Assembly (NCBI RefSeq): GCF_024055715.1
Contig: NZ_JAMXMV010000001.1
Coordinates: 434,001-498,000, forward strand
DNA from: Actinoallomurus soli
GTDB lineage: Bacteria; Actinomycetota; Actinomycetes; Streptosporangiales; Streptosporangiaceae
Direction: 5' to 3'
DNA: 64,000 nucleotides
Each line of letters opens with the position of its first letter. The stretch's first letter is position 1. Below are positions 54,533 through 62,423 of the stretch, one piece after another. The translations under genes and the position numbers were made by a program. The notes below the pieces were generated by a model, which was not told where the DNA came from, ran no database searches, and worked only from the letters and a program-made list of their open reading frames with translations.

Positions 54533-56926
54533 TCAGCCCGCGGAGTGGCGTCGCCGGCGCAGGACGAGTGAGTCGATCCGGTCGAAGGCGTCGAGCGCCC
54601 GGCCGGCCACGCCGCGCGGGAAGGCCGCCGAGGACGGCGGCAGCACCCGGGCCCGCCACCGGCCGCGCCGGCCCGCCGCGGCGGCGAACGCGGCCCGTAC
54701 CGTGAACGCGTCCTCGCGGAGGCCCGCGCCGGGGCCGGGCGCCGGCGCGTACCTGGCGAGCTCCTCGGCCCGTACGAGCCGGTTCAGGGCCTCGGCGGAC
54801 GGCTCGTCCAGCGACAGCGCCTCGGTGAGCCGTCGCCCCGCCGCCCGGGGACTGTCCCCGGTCCGCCACGGCAGCCCGTGGTCCACCGCGGCGATCCGCA
54901 ACTCCTCCCATGCCGCGTGCGCCAGGTCGGCCTCGGTGGCCGCGCGCGCCCAGCGGCGGACCCGCGCCAGGCGGTGCAGCGCCGCGGGGGCCGAGACCAG
55001 GAGGAGAAGGAGCGCCAGCAGGGCCAGCAGCCGGCCGATCGGCGGGCCGCCGTGGCGGGGCGCGGCGAGCGGTCCGGCCGCGCCGGCCGGGTCGAGCGGG
55101 TCGGCGCGGCGACGCGGAACCGACCCGTGGCCGGTGGTCGAGCGGCCGCCCGTGGCCTGACCCGTCGAGGGCAGCCGGCTCGTGGAACCGCTCGTCGGCG
55201 CGCCGGGGAGCAGCAGCGGGCTGGTGTACTCCGGCACGGTCGCGCTGCCCTGGCCCGTACCGCCCGCCGGGGTCGGCTCGAACCGCAGCCAGCCGACGCC
55301 GGCGAAGTAGAGCTCGGGCCAGGCGTGCGTGTCCTTGGTCCGTACGATCCAGCTGCCGTCCGCCTGCCGCTCACCGGAGGTGTAGCCCATCGCGACGCGC
55401 GCGGGGATGCCGACGATCCGGGCCAGCAGCGCCATCGACGCCGCGAACTGCTCGCAGTATCCGGTCCGGCTGCCGAACAGGAAGTCGCGGAGCGCCCCGG
55501 CGTTACGGGGGGAGGGCGCGTCGAGGCTGTACTTGAAGTTGCCGGGCTTGGTGAACCACTCCTGCAGCTTGACGGCCCGGTCGTACGGCGTCGACGCCGT
55601 CGCGGTCAACCGGTGCGCCAGCGCGATGACGTCCCTCCCCACCGACATCGGGGCCGGCACCGCGAGGTAGCGCGAGGCGACGTCGTCGGGAACCGGGACG
55701 GCGGCCTCCAGCTGCTGGTACGTCGGCGAGGGACGCACGCTCGACACCGTGTAGGCCCGGCCGCCCGCCGTCTCGTGCGGCGAAAAGATCATCAGCGTGG
55801 GGGCGTCGACCCGCCAGTCGCCCTTGATCGACACCTTGGTCGGCGGGTAGGGGGCCGGGAGGACGCTCATGCCGCGTACGTGCGCGTCGATCCTGACGCT
55901 GGTGGTCACCGGGCGGAGGAGGGAGGAGTCCCGGTTCAGACCCGGCGCCGCGGGCAGGGTCTTGCCGTCGACGCGCGCGTTCTTGTCCCCGTGGATCGTG
56001 GAGTACGTCCACCCGTCGCCGTCGAACCGGTCGAGCGAGTACATCCGCAGGTAGTCCGGTGTCGCGTCGTCCGACGTGCGGTAGGTGAGGACGACGGCGT
56101 CGTCCGCCCGTACGAGCTGGCGTTTCAGGCTGACCAGCGGATCCGGGGTGGTCACCGTGGTGAGCCCGCCCGGGCCGTTTCCGTCCGCGTCGGGCAGCCA
56201 GTGCGGATCGACGTCGGGCACCGCCAGGGGGACCACGACCGCCAGGACGACGGCGGTCAGCCCGATCCGCCGTCCCGTCACGGCCAGCGGGCTCGAGTCG
56301 GGGCGGTCACGGAGCCGCACGTCGTCCGACCAGTGGCGGGAGAACACCGGGCGGCCCCAGCCGGAGAGGCGGTCACGGGAGTCGGCCACGAGGAGCGCGA
56401 GGTATCCGGCCGCGCCCGGCAGGAAGACCAGCCAGCCGGCGCTCTCCTCGCGGAACCGCGCCGGCAGCGCGTACATCGCCAGCAGGGGCAGACCGGCCGG
56501 GGCGGCGCGGCGCAGGCGGACGGCGAGCAGGTCGACGAGGATCGCGACCAGCCCGATGCCGCCGGTGCTCAGCAGCTCCACTCCCGGGAGCACCGGCACG
56601 GGCGGGGCGTAGCGGAACGAGTCCTGCCACCCGTCGCGGGCCAGCTCCGCCAGAGACGACAGCGACCGGGGGGTCGGGACCACTCCGAGGAACGCGTCGC
56701 CGGCGGCGAACAGCACGTTGAGGTAGAAGACGAGCGCCACGACGGAGATCAGGAGACAGGCCACGGCGGGCAGGCGGAAGCGCCGGGTCAGCAGGCCCGC
56801 CCCGCCGACGGTGAGCACCGCGCCCAGCCCGCTGCCGAACCACCCCGCCGTCTTGAACAGCGGGTAGAGCGCGATCGAGGCGAGCAGCGTCGCCACGCAG
56901 GCCACGATCGTCAGCCGTATCCTCAT
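54533..56926 (-). CDS. Transglutaminase-like membrane protein (TgpA-type)
   Basis: Large membrane protein of 797 residues. The N-terminal third has five to six transmembrane helices (to about residue 225), then an extracytoplasmic region with a transglutaminase-like domain around residues 455-580; the triad is Cys in TGYCEQFAASMALLARIVGI, His in DTHAWPELYF and Asp/Glu in RFEPTP. A Pro/Ser linker, one more helix and a basic C-terminal domain (DUF4129-like) follow. ATG overlaps the DUF58 stop in ATGA. It forms a unit with the DUF58 and MoxR proteins; similar trios are common but of unknown role, possibly cell-envelope protein crosslinking or processing. Confidence 0.88.
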   Translation of the reverse strand: MRIRLTIVACVATLLASIALYPLFKTAGWFGSGLGAVLTVGGAGLLTRRFRLPAVACLLISVVALVFYLNVLFAAGDAFLGVVPTPRSLSSLAELARDGWQDSFRYAPPVPVLPGVELLSTGGIGLVAILVDLLAVRLRRAAPAGLPLLAMYALPARFREESAGWLVFLPGAAGYLALLVADSRDRLSGWGRPVFSRHWSDDVRLRDRPDSSPLAVTGRRIGLTAVVLAVVVPLAVPDVDPHWLPDADGNGPGGLTTVTTPDPLVSLKRQLVRADDAVVLTYRTSDDATPDYLRMYSLDRFDGDGWTYSTIHGDKNARVDGKTLPAAPGLNRDSSLLRPVTTSVRIDAHVRGMSVLPAPYPPTKVSIKGDWRVDAPTLMIFSPHETAGGRAYTVSSVRPSPTYQQLEAAVPVPDDVASRYLAVPAPMSVGRDVIALAHRLTATASTPYDRAVKLQEWFTKPGNFKYSLDAPSPRNAGALRDFLFGSRTGYCEQFAASMALLARIVGIPARVAMGYTSGERQADGSWIVRTKDTHAWPELYFAGVGWLRFEPTPAGGTGQGSATVPEYTSPLLLPGAPTSGSTSRLPSTGQATGGRSTTGHGSVPRRRADPLDPAGAAGPLAAPRHGGPPIGRLLALLALLLLLVSAPAALHRLARVRRWARAATEADLAHAAWEELRIAAVDHGLPWRTGDSPRAAGRRLTEALSLDEPSAEALNRLVRAEELARYAPAPGPGAGLREDAFTVRAAFAAAAGRRGRWRARVLPPSSAAFPRGVAGRALDAFDRIDSLVLRRRRHSAG

Positions 56927-58155
56927 CGCGCCTCCGTCCGCTCCGGCCGCCCGGGCCGTCCCCCGTCGTCGGGCCATGCCGTCCGCAGCGCGGCGGCCGA
57001 GGGGACGGGGACGATCCGCCACCCCGCCGCGCGCAGGAGCCGGGCGACCTCCGGGTCCGCGCCCTCCTCCCCGATGACCACGGCGACGCGGGCGGCGGTC
57101 CCGTGCCCGGCCCCGGCGATCTCCCGGGCGTCCTCCGGAGTGAGCCGTCCGAACACTCCGACGATCAGGCCGTCGCCTTTGTTCGCCGTCTCGCGCACGG
57201 CCGCCAGGCCGGGCCGCAGCGACCGGCCCCGCGACGTGCGGACGACGGCGAGGAGGTCCAGGAGCGTCCCCTCGAACGTCGCGGAGGGGGCGAGCGCCAC
57301 GCCTTCGTCGGTGACGTACCGCAGGCCGAGCCCCTCCCGCCCGAGCCGCAGCCCGATCGAGGCCGCCGCGGACACCGCCTGCTCGAACGACGCGCCGGGG
57401 CCGTTCCCCCAGTGCGCCGTCCGGCGGGTGTCGAGGAACAGGGTGCCGCTGGTCTGCCACTGCTGTTCCTCGCGGCGCACCATCAGCTCGCCGCGGCGCG
57501 CCGTCGACCGCCAGTGCACCCGCCGGAGGTCGTCGCCGTGGCGGTACTCGCGCGGCGTCACGTCGTCCTCCCCGGCGCCGGCCACCAGCCGGGCCCGGCT
57601 CTCACCGCCTCCCGTCCACGAGCCGGTCGGCCGGCCCGCCGGGAGGGGCACGATCGCGGGCGTGACGGTGATGACGTCCGCCGCCGAGAACGACCGGGCC
57701 AGCTCGACCAGGCCGAACGGGTCCGCCAGGCGTACGGTCAGCGGCCCGACGGGGTACCGGCCGCGGACGTCGGCCCGTACCCGGTAGGCCATCTCCCGCG
57801 CGCCGCCCGGCTCGATCCGGTCGATGACGAACCGCGCGCGCCCGCCCAGCGTGTACGGCACCTGGTCCTCGACGAGGAGGATCCCGGTCGGCAGCCGCGA
57901 GACGTTCTCCAGCAGGACGTTCACCCGGGCCTCGCCGCCCGCGGCGAAGCGGGTCGGGCTCGCCCGGCGCGAGCAGGTCAGCCGGTAGCGGGTCCGCGAG
58001 ACCACCAGCACGGACAGCAGCGGCAGGGCCAGGATGAGCAGGCCGGCGCGGAGCAGGTCCCGCTCGCCCAGGACGAACGAACACGCGATCGCGGTGGCCC
58101 CGGCCGCGACGAACGAACGGCCCCGCGTCGTCAGCGCGCTCAGCGTCCCCGCCAT
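56923..58155 (-). CDS. DUF58 vWA-like membrane protein
   Basis: Protein of 410 residues with two N-terminal membrane helices (about 13-55) and a DUF58 domain whose signature DDVTPREYRHGDDLRRVHWR (residues about 202-221) is intact; the following region resembles a von Willebrand A fold (GTLFLDTRR, VVIGEEGADPEVARLL). Middle gene of the MoxR-DUF58-transglutaminase operon, with its start one base after the moxR stop and its end overlapping the next start. Confidence 0.9.
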   Translation of the reverse strand: MAGTLSALTTRGRSFVAAGATAIACSFVLGERDLLRAGLLILALPLLSVLVVSRTRYRLTCSRRASPTRFAAGGEARVNVLLENVSRLPTGILLVEDQVPYTLGGRARFVIDRIEPGGAREMAYRVRADVRGRYPVGPLTVRLADPFGLVELARSFSAADVITVTPAIVPLPAGRPTGSWTGGGESRARLVAGAGEDDVTPREYRHGDDLRRVHWRSTARRGELMVRREEQQWQTSGTLFLDTRRTAHWGNGPGASFEQAVSAAASIGLRLGREGLGLRYVTDEGVALAPSATFEGTLLDLLAVVRTSRGRSLRPGLAAVRETANKGDGLIVGVFGRLTPEDAREIAGAGHGTAARVAVVIGEEGADPEVARLLRAAGWRIVPVPSAAALRTAWPDDGGRPGRPERTEAR

Positions 58156-58156
58156 G

Positions 58157-59137
58157 TCAGCGCCGGTGATCGGGGACCGCGACGCGTTCGACGAGCTCGG
58201 CGACGATCTGCTCGGCCGACCGGCGCTGGACCTGGGCCTCGGCCGTCGGCAGGAGCCGGTGCGCGAGCACGGGCACCGCGAGGCGCTGCAGGTCGTCGGG
58301 GAGGACGTAATCCCGGTCGTCCAGGGCCGCGTAGGCGCGGGCGGCCCGGACGAGCTGGAGCGTCGCCCGCGGTGAGGCGCCCAGGCGCAGCTCGGGGTGG
58401 TTCCGCGTGGCGGTGACGAGCGCGATGGCGTACCCGCGCAACCCGGGCGCGACGTGCACCTCGCGGACCACCTCGATCATCGCCCGCACGTCGCCGTCCC
58501 GGGCCACGGGCTGCAGCCGGTCCAGCGGGGACGGCCCGCCGTGCACGTCGAGCATCTCCAGCTCCGCGGCCGGTTCCGGATAGCCCATCGCGATCCGGGC
58601 GGTGAACCGGTCCCGCTGGGCCTCCGGGAGGGGATAGGTCCCCTCCATCTCCACCGGGTTCTGCGTGGCGATCACCATGAACGGGGCGTCCAGGGGGTAC
58701 GTGCGGCCGTCGACGGTGACCTGGCGCTCCTCCATGCACTCCAGCAGCGCGGACTGCGTCTTCGGCGACGCGCGGTTGATCTCGTCGCCCACCACGATGT
58801 TCGCGAACACCGGGCCGGGCTTGAACTCGAACTCCCGGAGCTCCTGGTTGTAGGCGCTGACCCCGGTGATGTCGCTCGGCAGCAGGTCCGGTGTGAACTG
58901 CACCCGCCGCACCGAGCAGTCGATCGACTTGGCGAGCGCCTTGGCCAGCATCGTCTTGCCGACGCCGGGGACGTCCTCGATGAGGAGGTGGCCCTCGGCG
59001 AGGAGAACGGTCAGCGCGAGGCGTACGACGTCGGGCTTGCCCTCGATGACGGACTCGATGGCTCCGAGGATCTTGCTCGAGATCTGGGCCAGCCCGTCCA
59101 GTCCCCGGCCGATCCCGCCGTGCGTGCTTACTGACAC
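58157..59137 (-). CDS. moxR: MoxR-family AAA ATPase
   Basis: AAA+ ATPase of 326 residues, MoxR proper subfamily. Walker A is DVPGVGKT at 55-62, the [15 protein letters not shown] segment follows, Walker B is [19 protein letters not shown], and sensor 1 is [20 protein letters not shown]. It is thought to remodel or load the partner proteins encoded downstream (DUF58, transglutaminase). GTG start. First gene of the leftward operon, divergent from mraZ with a 483-base gap. Confidence 0.92.
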   Translation of the reverse strand: MSVSTHGGIGRGLDGLAQISSKILGAIESVIEGKPDVVRLALTVLLAEGHLLIEDVPGVGKTMLAKALAKSIDCSVRRVQFTPDLLPSDITGVSAYNQELREFEFKPGPVFANIVVGDEINRASPKTQSALLECMEERQVTVDGRTYPLDAPFMVIATQNPVEMEGTYPLPEAQRDRFTARIAMGYPEPAAELEMLDVHGGPSPLDRLQPVARDGDVRAMIEVVREVHVAPGLRGYAIALVTATRNHPELRLGASPRATLQLVRAARAYAALDDRDYVLPDDLQRLAVPVLAHRLLPTAEAQVQRRSAEQIVAELVERVAVPDHRR

Positions 59138-59541
59138 TTACCCCTCCTCGGGCCACCCGTACGGCCGGGTGTCGCATCGCCACACCGGCCGTGGATGGGC
59201 ACTCCCACCCGATATGTCGTACTGACAGTACGTCGTCGGGGCCGGTCACGGCGATGGCTGAGGAATGACCGCGGCGATCTCTTAGGCAGCGCGTGAGACT
59301 CCTTCGCGGCGGCGTCTCGACCCCACCGGCGCGGCGGGTGTCCGGCCGGTGGCGGACCGTGACCTCGGCGGTCCTCCACTTTCCCCCACCCGGCGCTCCC
59401 CGGCCCCGCCCGAGGGGCCGCCGACGGGTCTTGACCGACGCGCCGGGCGGCTCTGACGGGGTCTGTGGCACCCCCCGGCGGCGCCCTCTTCTGACCTGGC
59501 CGTACGCGGGGCGAGATGCCGCGTGACCGGTGTTTTGGTCG
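59138..59541. other. Divergent promoter region moxR/mraZ
   Basis: No gene is seen in this 404-base stretch. It holds the short palindrome CGTACTGACAGTACG at 59218-59232, about 80 bases before moxR, which could be an operator or promoter element for the leftward operon. The part next to mraZ leads into its promoter. The central 200 bases show no structure that could be assigned. Confidence 0.5.
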
Positions 59542-59569
59542 TTGACCGTGGGGGAGAGTGGAGTACAGT
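59542..59569 (+). promoter_or_regulatory. mraZ promoter
   Basis: TTGACC at 59542-59547 and TACAGT at 59564-59569, 16 bases apart, form a good housekeeping-sigma promoter 52 bases before the mraZ ATG. It is interleaved with the MraZ operator repeats. Confidence 0.6.
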
Positions 59570-59584
59570 GGGGCGCCGTGGGGG
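59548..59584 (+). promoter_or_regulatory. MraZ operator: four GTGG repeats, 10-bp period
   Basis: GTGGGG, GTGGAG, GTGGGG and GTGGGG start at 59548, 59558, 59568 and 59578, exactly 10 bases apart. MraZ is known to bind TGGGN direct repeats separated by five bases upstream of its own gene. The first repeats lie between the -35 and -10 boxes, so binding would block the promoter and repress the division cluster. Confidence 0.8.
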
Positions 59585-59620
59585 AGGGCATCGACCCCGC
59601 GAAGCGGGAGGTGGGGGCCG

Positions 59621-60052
59621 ATGTTCCTCGGCACTCACACCCTGCGCTTGGACGACAAGGGACGACTGTTCCTGCCGGCGAAGTACCGCGAGGAGCTGTC
59701 AGGGGGATTGGTGATCACGAAGGGCCAGGAACGCTGCCTCTACGTCTTCCCCGAGGCCGAGTTCCAGCGCATCACCGAGGCGCTTCGCACCGCACCGGTC
59801 ACCGCCAAGGCAGTGCGGGACTACAGCCGGGTCTTCTTCGCCGGCGCCTCTGACGAGGTCCCCGACAAGCAGGGCCGGATCACCATCCCGCCGACGCTCC
59901 GGCGCTACGCGGGCCTGACCCGCGACTGCGCCGTCATCGGGGCCAACACGCGCTTGGAGATCTGGGACGCCACCGCGTGGGAGACCTACCTGGACGACCA
60001 GGAGCAACAGTTCTCCGACCTGTCGGAGGAGGTGCTGCCCGGGATTCTTTGA
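59621..60052 (+). CDS. mraZ: Transcription regulator MraZ
   Basis: Regulator of the division and cell-wall cluster, 143 residues, built of two SpoVT/AbrB-like halves: [20 protein letters not shown] at the start and [20 protein letters not shown] in the second half, each with the DxKGR / DKQGRI DNA-binding motif. ATG 59621 behind GGGAGG. It forms ring-shaped oligomers that contact the repeats at 59548-59584. First gene of the dcw cluster; rsmH follows after a 326-base leader. Confidence 0.95.
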   Translation: MFLGTHTLRLDDKGRLFLPAKYREELSGGLVITKGQERCLYVFPEAEFQRITEALRTAPVTAKAVRDYSRVFFAGASDEVPDKQGRITIPPTLRRYAGLTRDCAVIGANTRLEIWDATAWETYLDDQEQQFSDLSEEVLPGIL

Positions 60053-60105
60053 CGCACCATCGCCGGTGATCGGATCCGTTCGGCGAGGTCTCCACCCGCT
60101 CCCAG

Positions 60106-60203
60106 CTGGCGCACCTTCCCCGGTGCCAGATGGCCGTTGCACAGCTCTTCCTCACGGAGCAGCGGATGGGGACCTGGCCGGGCGAAATCCCGAAGGGGGC
60201 CGG
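60106..60203 (+). ncRNA. Candidate structured leader of rsmH
   Basis: The 326-base space between mraZ and rsmH has no convincing gene but folds on paper into consecutive stem-loops: 60106-60129 (CTGG-CGCACC with GGTGCCAG, one bulge), 60134-60165 (CCGTTGC with GCAGCGG, one wobble) and 60174-60203 (CTGGCC with GGCCGG enclosing GGG/CCC). A conserved RNA called the mraW motif has been described upstream of this gene in actinobacteria, and this could be an instance; I cannot check it against that consensus. The remaining 175 bases to rsmH show nothing assignable. Confidence 0.4.
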
Positions 60204-60378
60204 CGTAAGCCATTGAGCGGTGAGCCGCCGAGCAGGAGGGGTGGCGTCTTCCATACGGGGCAGACGGCCACACCGGCCGCCTTGATCGTTCCTGATCGAT
60301 TCTCTCTCAGGGGTGGCGGGCGACAGCGAGCGCGGTCTCAGCGCTGTCCGCGAGCAGTGGCGTCCTGAGGGGGGTTTC

Positions 60379-61443
60379 ATGCACGGCGACGACGAGCGCG
60401 AGGAGGGCTCGCGCGCGCGCCACGTACCGGTCATGCTCGACCGGATCCTGGCGCTGCTCGCACCGGCCCTGTCGGCGCCCTCCGATGAGGACGCGATCTA
60501 CGTCGACGCCACCCTGGGCCTCGCCGGGCACGCCACCGCCATCCTCGCCGCGCACCCGCGGGCGCGGCTCATCGGGCTCGACCGCGACACGACGGCGCTG
60601 GAGCGATCCCGGCGCCGCCTGGAGCCGTACGCCGGCCGGTTCACGCTCGTGCACGCCGTGTACGACGAGATCCCGCGGGTCCTGGCCGACCTGGGCGTTC
60701 CGCACGTGCACGCCGTCCTCTTCGACCTGGGGGTCTCGTCCCCGCAGCTCGACGAGGCCGAGCGCGGTTTCGCCTACTCCTACGACGCACCGCTCGACAT
60801 GCGGATGGACCGCACCCAGCGGCTCACCGCCGAAGAGGTGGTCAACACCTATTCGGCCGCCGACCTGACGCGCATCCTGCGCGACTACGGCGAGGAGCGG
60901 TTCGCGCGACGCGTCGCCGAGGCGATCGTCCGTGAGCGGGGGCGCGCCCCGTTCACGTCGACGGCCCGCCTCGTCGACGTCGTCCGCGGCGCCATCCCCG
61001 CCGCTTCGCAGCGCACCGGCGGGCATCCGGGCAAGCGCACCTTCCAGGCCCTGCGCATGGAGGTGAACGGCGAGCTGGCCGCCCTCGAGCGCGCGGTGCC
61101 CGCCGCCCTCGACGCCCTGGCCGTCGGCGGGCGCATCGCCGTCCTGTCCTACCACTCGCTGGAGGACCGGCTGGTCAAGCGCGCGCTGGCCGAGCGCACC
61201 ACCGACACCACCCCACCCGACCTGCCGGTCCCGCTGCCGGAGGCGCAGCCCCGGTTCCGTCTCCTCACCCGGGGGGCGGAGCGACCGGCCGACGACGAGA
61301 CCACGATCAACCCCCGGGCCGCCTCGGCACGCCTGCGTGCCGCCGAGCGGATCCGGGCGGAGCGACGTCCGCGAGGCATCGGCGCGATGCCCCTCGGTGA
61401 GAAGCCGCCGAGCGGGCGGAGTGGAGCAGGAGGCATCGCATGA
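60379..61443 (+). CDS. rsmH: 16S rRNA C1402 N4-methyltransferase
   Basis: RsmH (MraW) methylates N4 of C1402 in 16S rRNA. From ATG 60379 (GAGGGG upstream) it has 354 residues: [11 protein letters not shown] near the start, the SAM motif [35 protein letters not shown], and the C-terminal [15 protein letters not shown] and [13 protein letters not shown] motifs. The C-terminal 40 residues are basic. Its stop overlaps ftsL by four bases. Confidence 0.95.
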   Translation: MHGDDEREEGSRARHVPVMLDRILALLAPALSAPSDEDAIYVDATLGLAGHATAILAAHPRARLIGLDRDTTALERSRRRLEPYAGRFTLVHAVYDEIPRVLADLGVPHVHAVLFDLGVSSPQLDEAERGFAYSYDAPLDMRMDRTQRLTAEEVVNTYSAADLTRILRDYGEERFARRVAEAIVRERGRAPFTSTARLVDVVRGAIPAASQRTGGHPGKRTFQALRMEVNGELAALERAVPAALDALAVGGRIAVLSYHSLEDRLVKRALAERTTDTTPPDLPVPLPEAQPRFRLLTRGAERPADDETTINPRAASARLRAAERIRAERRPRGIGAMPLGEKPPSGRSGAGGIA

Positions 61444-62423
61444 CCATCACGACTCCGCCGCCGGAGACCCGGCGTCGCCGTCGGCGCGCGGACGCGCCCG
61501 TCCGGTCGGGCGATGCCGGAAGGGACGCCGGCCGGAAGGAGAAGGCGGCACCGCGCGGCACGTCCACCAGGACGGCCAAGCCGGCCAAGCCGCCGGGCAA
61601 GTCGGCCGAGGCGGCCAAGACCACGAAGACCACCAAGGCGGCCAGGGCGAAGACGGCCAAGGCGAAGACGAAGGCCGCGCCCGCCGGCGCGCGGGCGCGC
61701 GTCGCAGCGAGCGGGAAGACCGCGTCCAGGGGGGCGAGCGCCGCGGACCGGACCACCGGCACCTCGGCGAGTGCTCCGGCGAACACCGGCGCCGCGCGGA
61801 CGGCGGCCAGGAGGCCGGCGACCCGGCCGCCCGAGCGGACGCGCACGGCGCCGAGCCGCTCACCGGCGACTCGGCCCGAGTCCGCCACGCGGCGGCCACG
61901 GACGTCCGCGCCACCGCGCGCCCGCGCGCCGTTCGTCCTGCTCGTCGTCGGCCTGCTCGGCGGCGCGCTCGTCAGCCTCCTGCTGCTCAACACCGTCCTC
62001 GCCCAGGACGCCTTCACGCTCAGCGAGCTGCAGCGCGACAACCGGCAGCTGGGCGAGCGCGAGCAGGCGCTGAAGTCCGACATCGCACGGGAGCAGGATC
62101 CGGGGGTGCTGCACCAGAAGGCCCGCAGTCTCGGCATGGTCGACCCACAGGGCACCGCCTTCATCGACGCGCGAACGGGACGGGTGACCGAGGTCGGCGC
62201 CCCGCCGCAGGGCGTATCCGACGAGGCGGTGGCCGCCGCCGCGGCCGGAGCCGTCACCGGCGCGCCCGGCGCGCTCGTGCCGCCGGCCGGCGGTCCGGCG
62301 CCGGGCCAGGGCACCACCGGCACGTCGAAGGCCGCTCCGCGCCAGGGCGCCGTTCCGCAGCGCCAGGGCAGCGCCCCGAAGACGAACACGGCCGCTCCCC
62401 GGCAGGGAGGCGGCACGCGGTGA
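61440..62423 (+). CDS. ftsL: FtsL-like division protein with long basic tail
   Basis: Septum protein of 327 residues at the ftsL position. One transmembrane helix lies at about 164-187, followed by a short coiled-coil ([20 protein letters not shown]) and the LGMVDP segment typical of FtsL/DivIC-type proteins. The cytoplasmic part is unusually long, about 160 residues, and rich in Lys, Ala, Thr, Arg and Pro ([20 protein letters not shown]), resembling histone-H1-like tails. The C-terminal 90 residues are Ala/Gly/Pro/Gln-rich. It should bridge FtsQ/DivIC and FtsW/FtsI at the division site. Confidence 0.85.
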   Translation: MTITTPPPETRRRRRRADAPVRSGDAGRDAGRKEKAAPRGTSTRTAKPAKPPGKSAEAAKTTKTTKAARAKTAKAKTKAAPAGARARVAASGKTASRGASAADRTTGTSASAPANTGAARTAARRPATRPPERTRTAPSRSPATRPESATRRPRTSAPPRARAPFVLLVVGLLGGALVSLLLLNTVLAQDAFTLSELQRDNRQLGEREQALKSDIAREQDPGVLHQKARSLGMVDPQGTAFIDARTGRVTEVGAPPQGVSDEAVAAAAAGAVTGAPGALVPPAGGPAPGQGTTGTSKAAPRQGAVPQRQGSAPKTNTAAPRQGGGTR

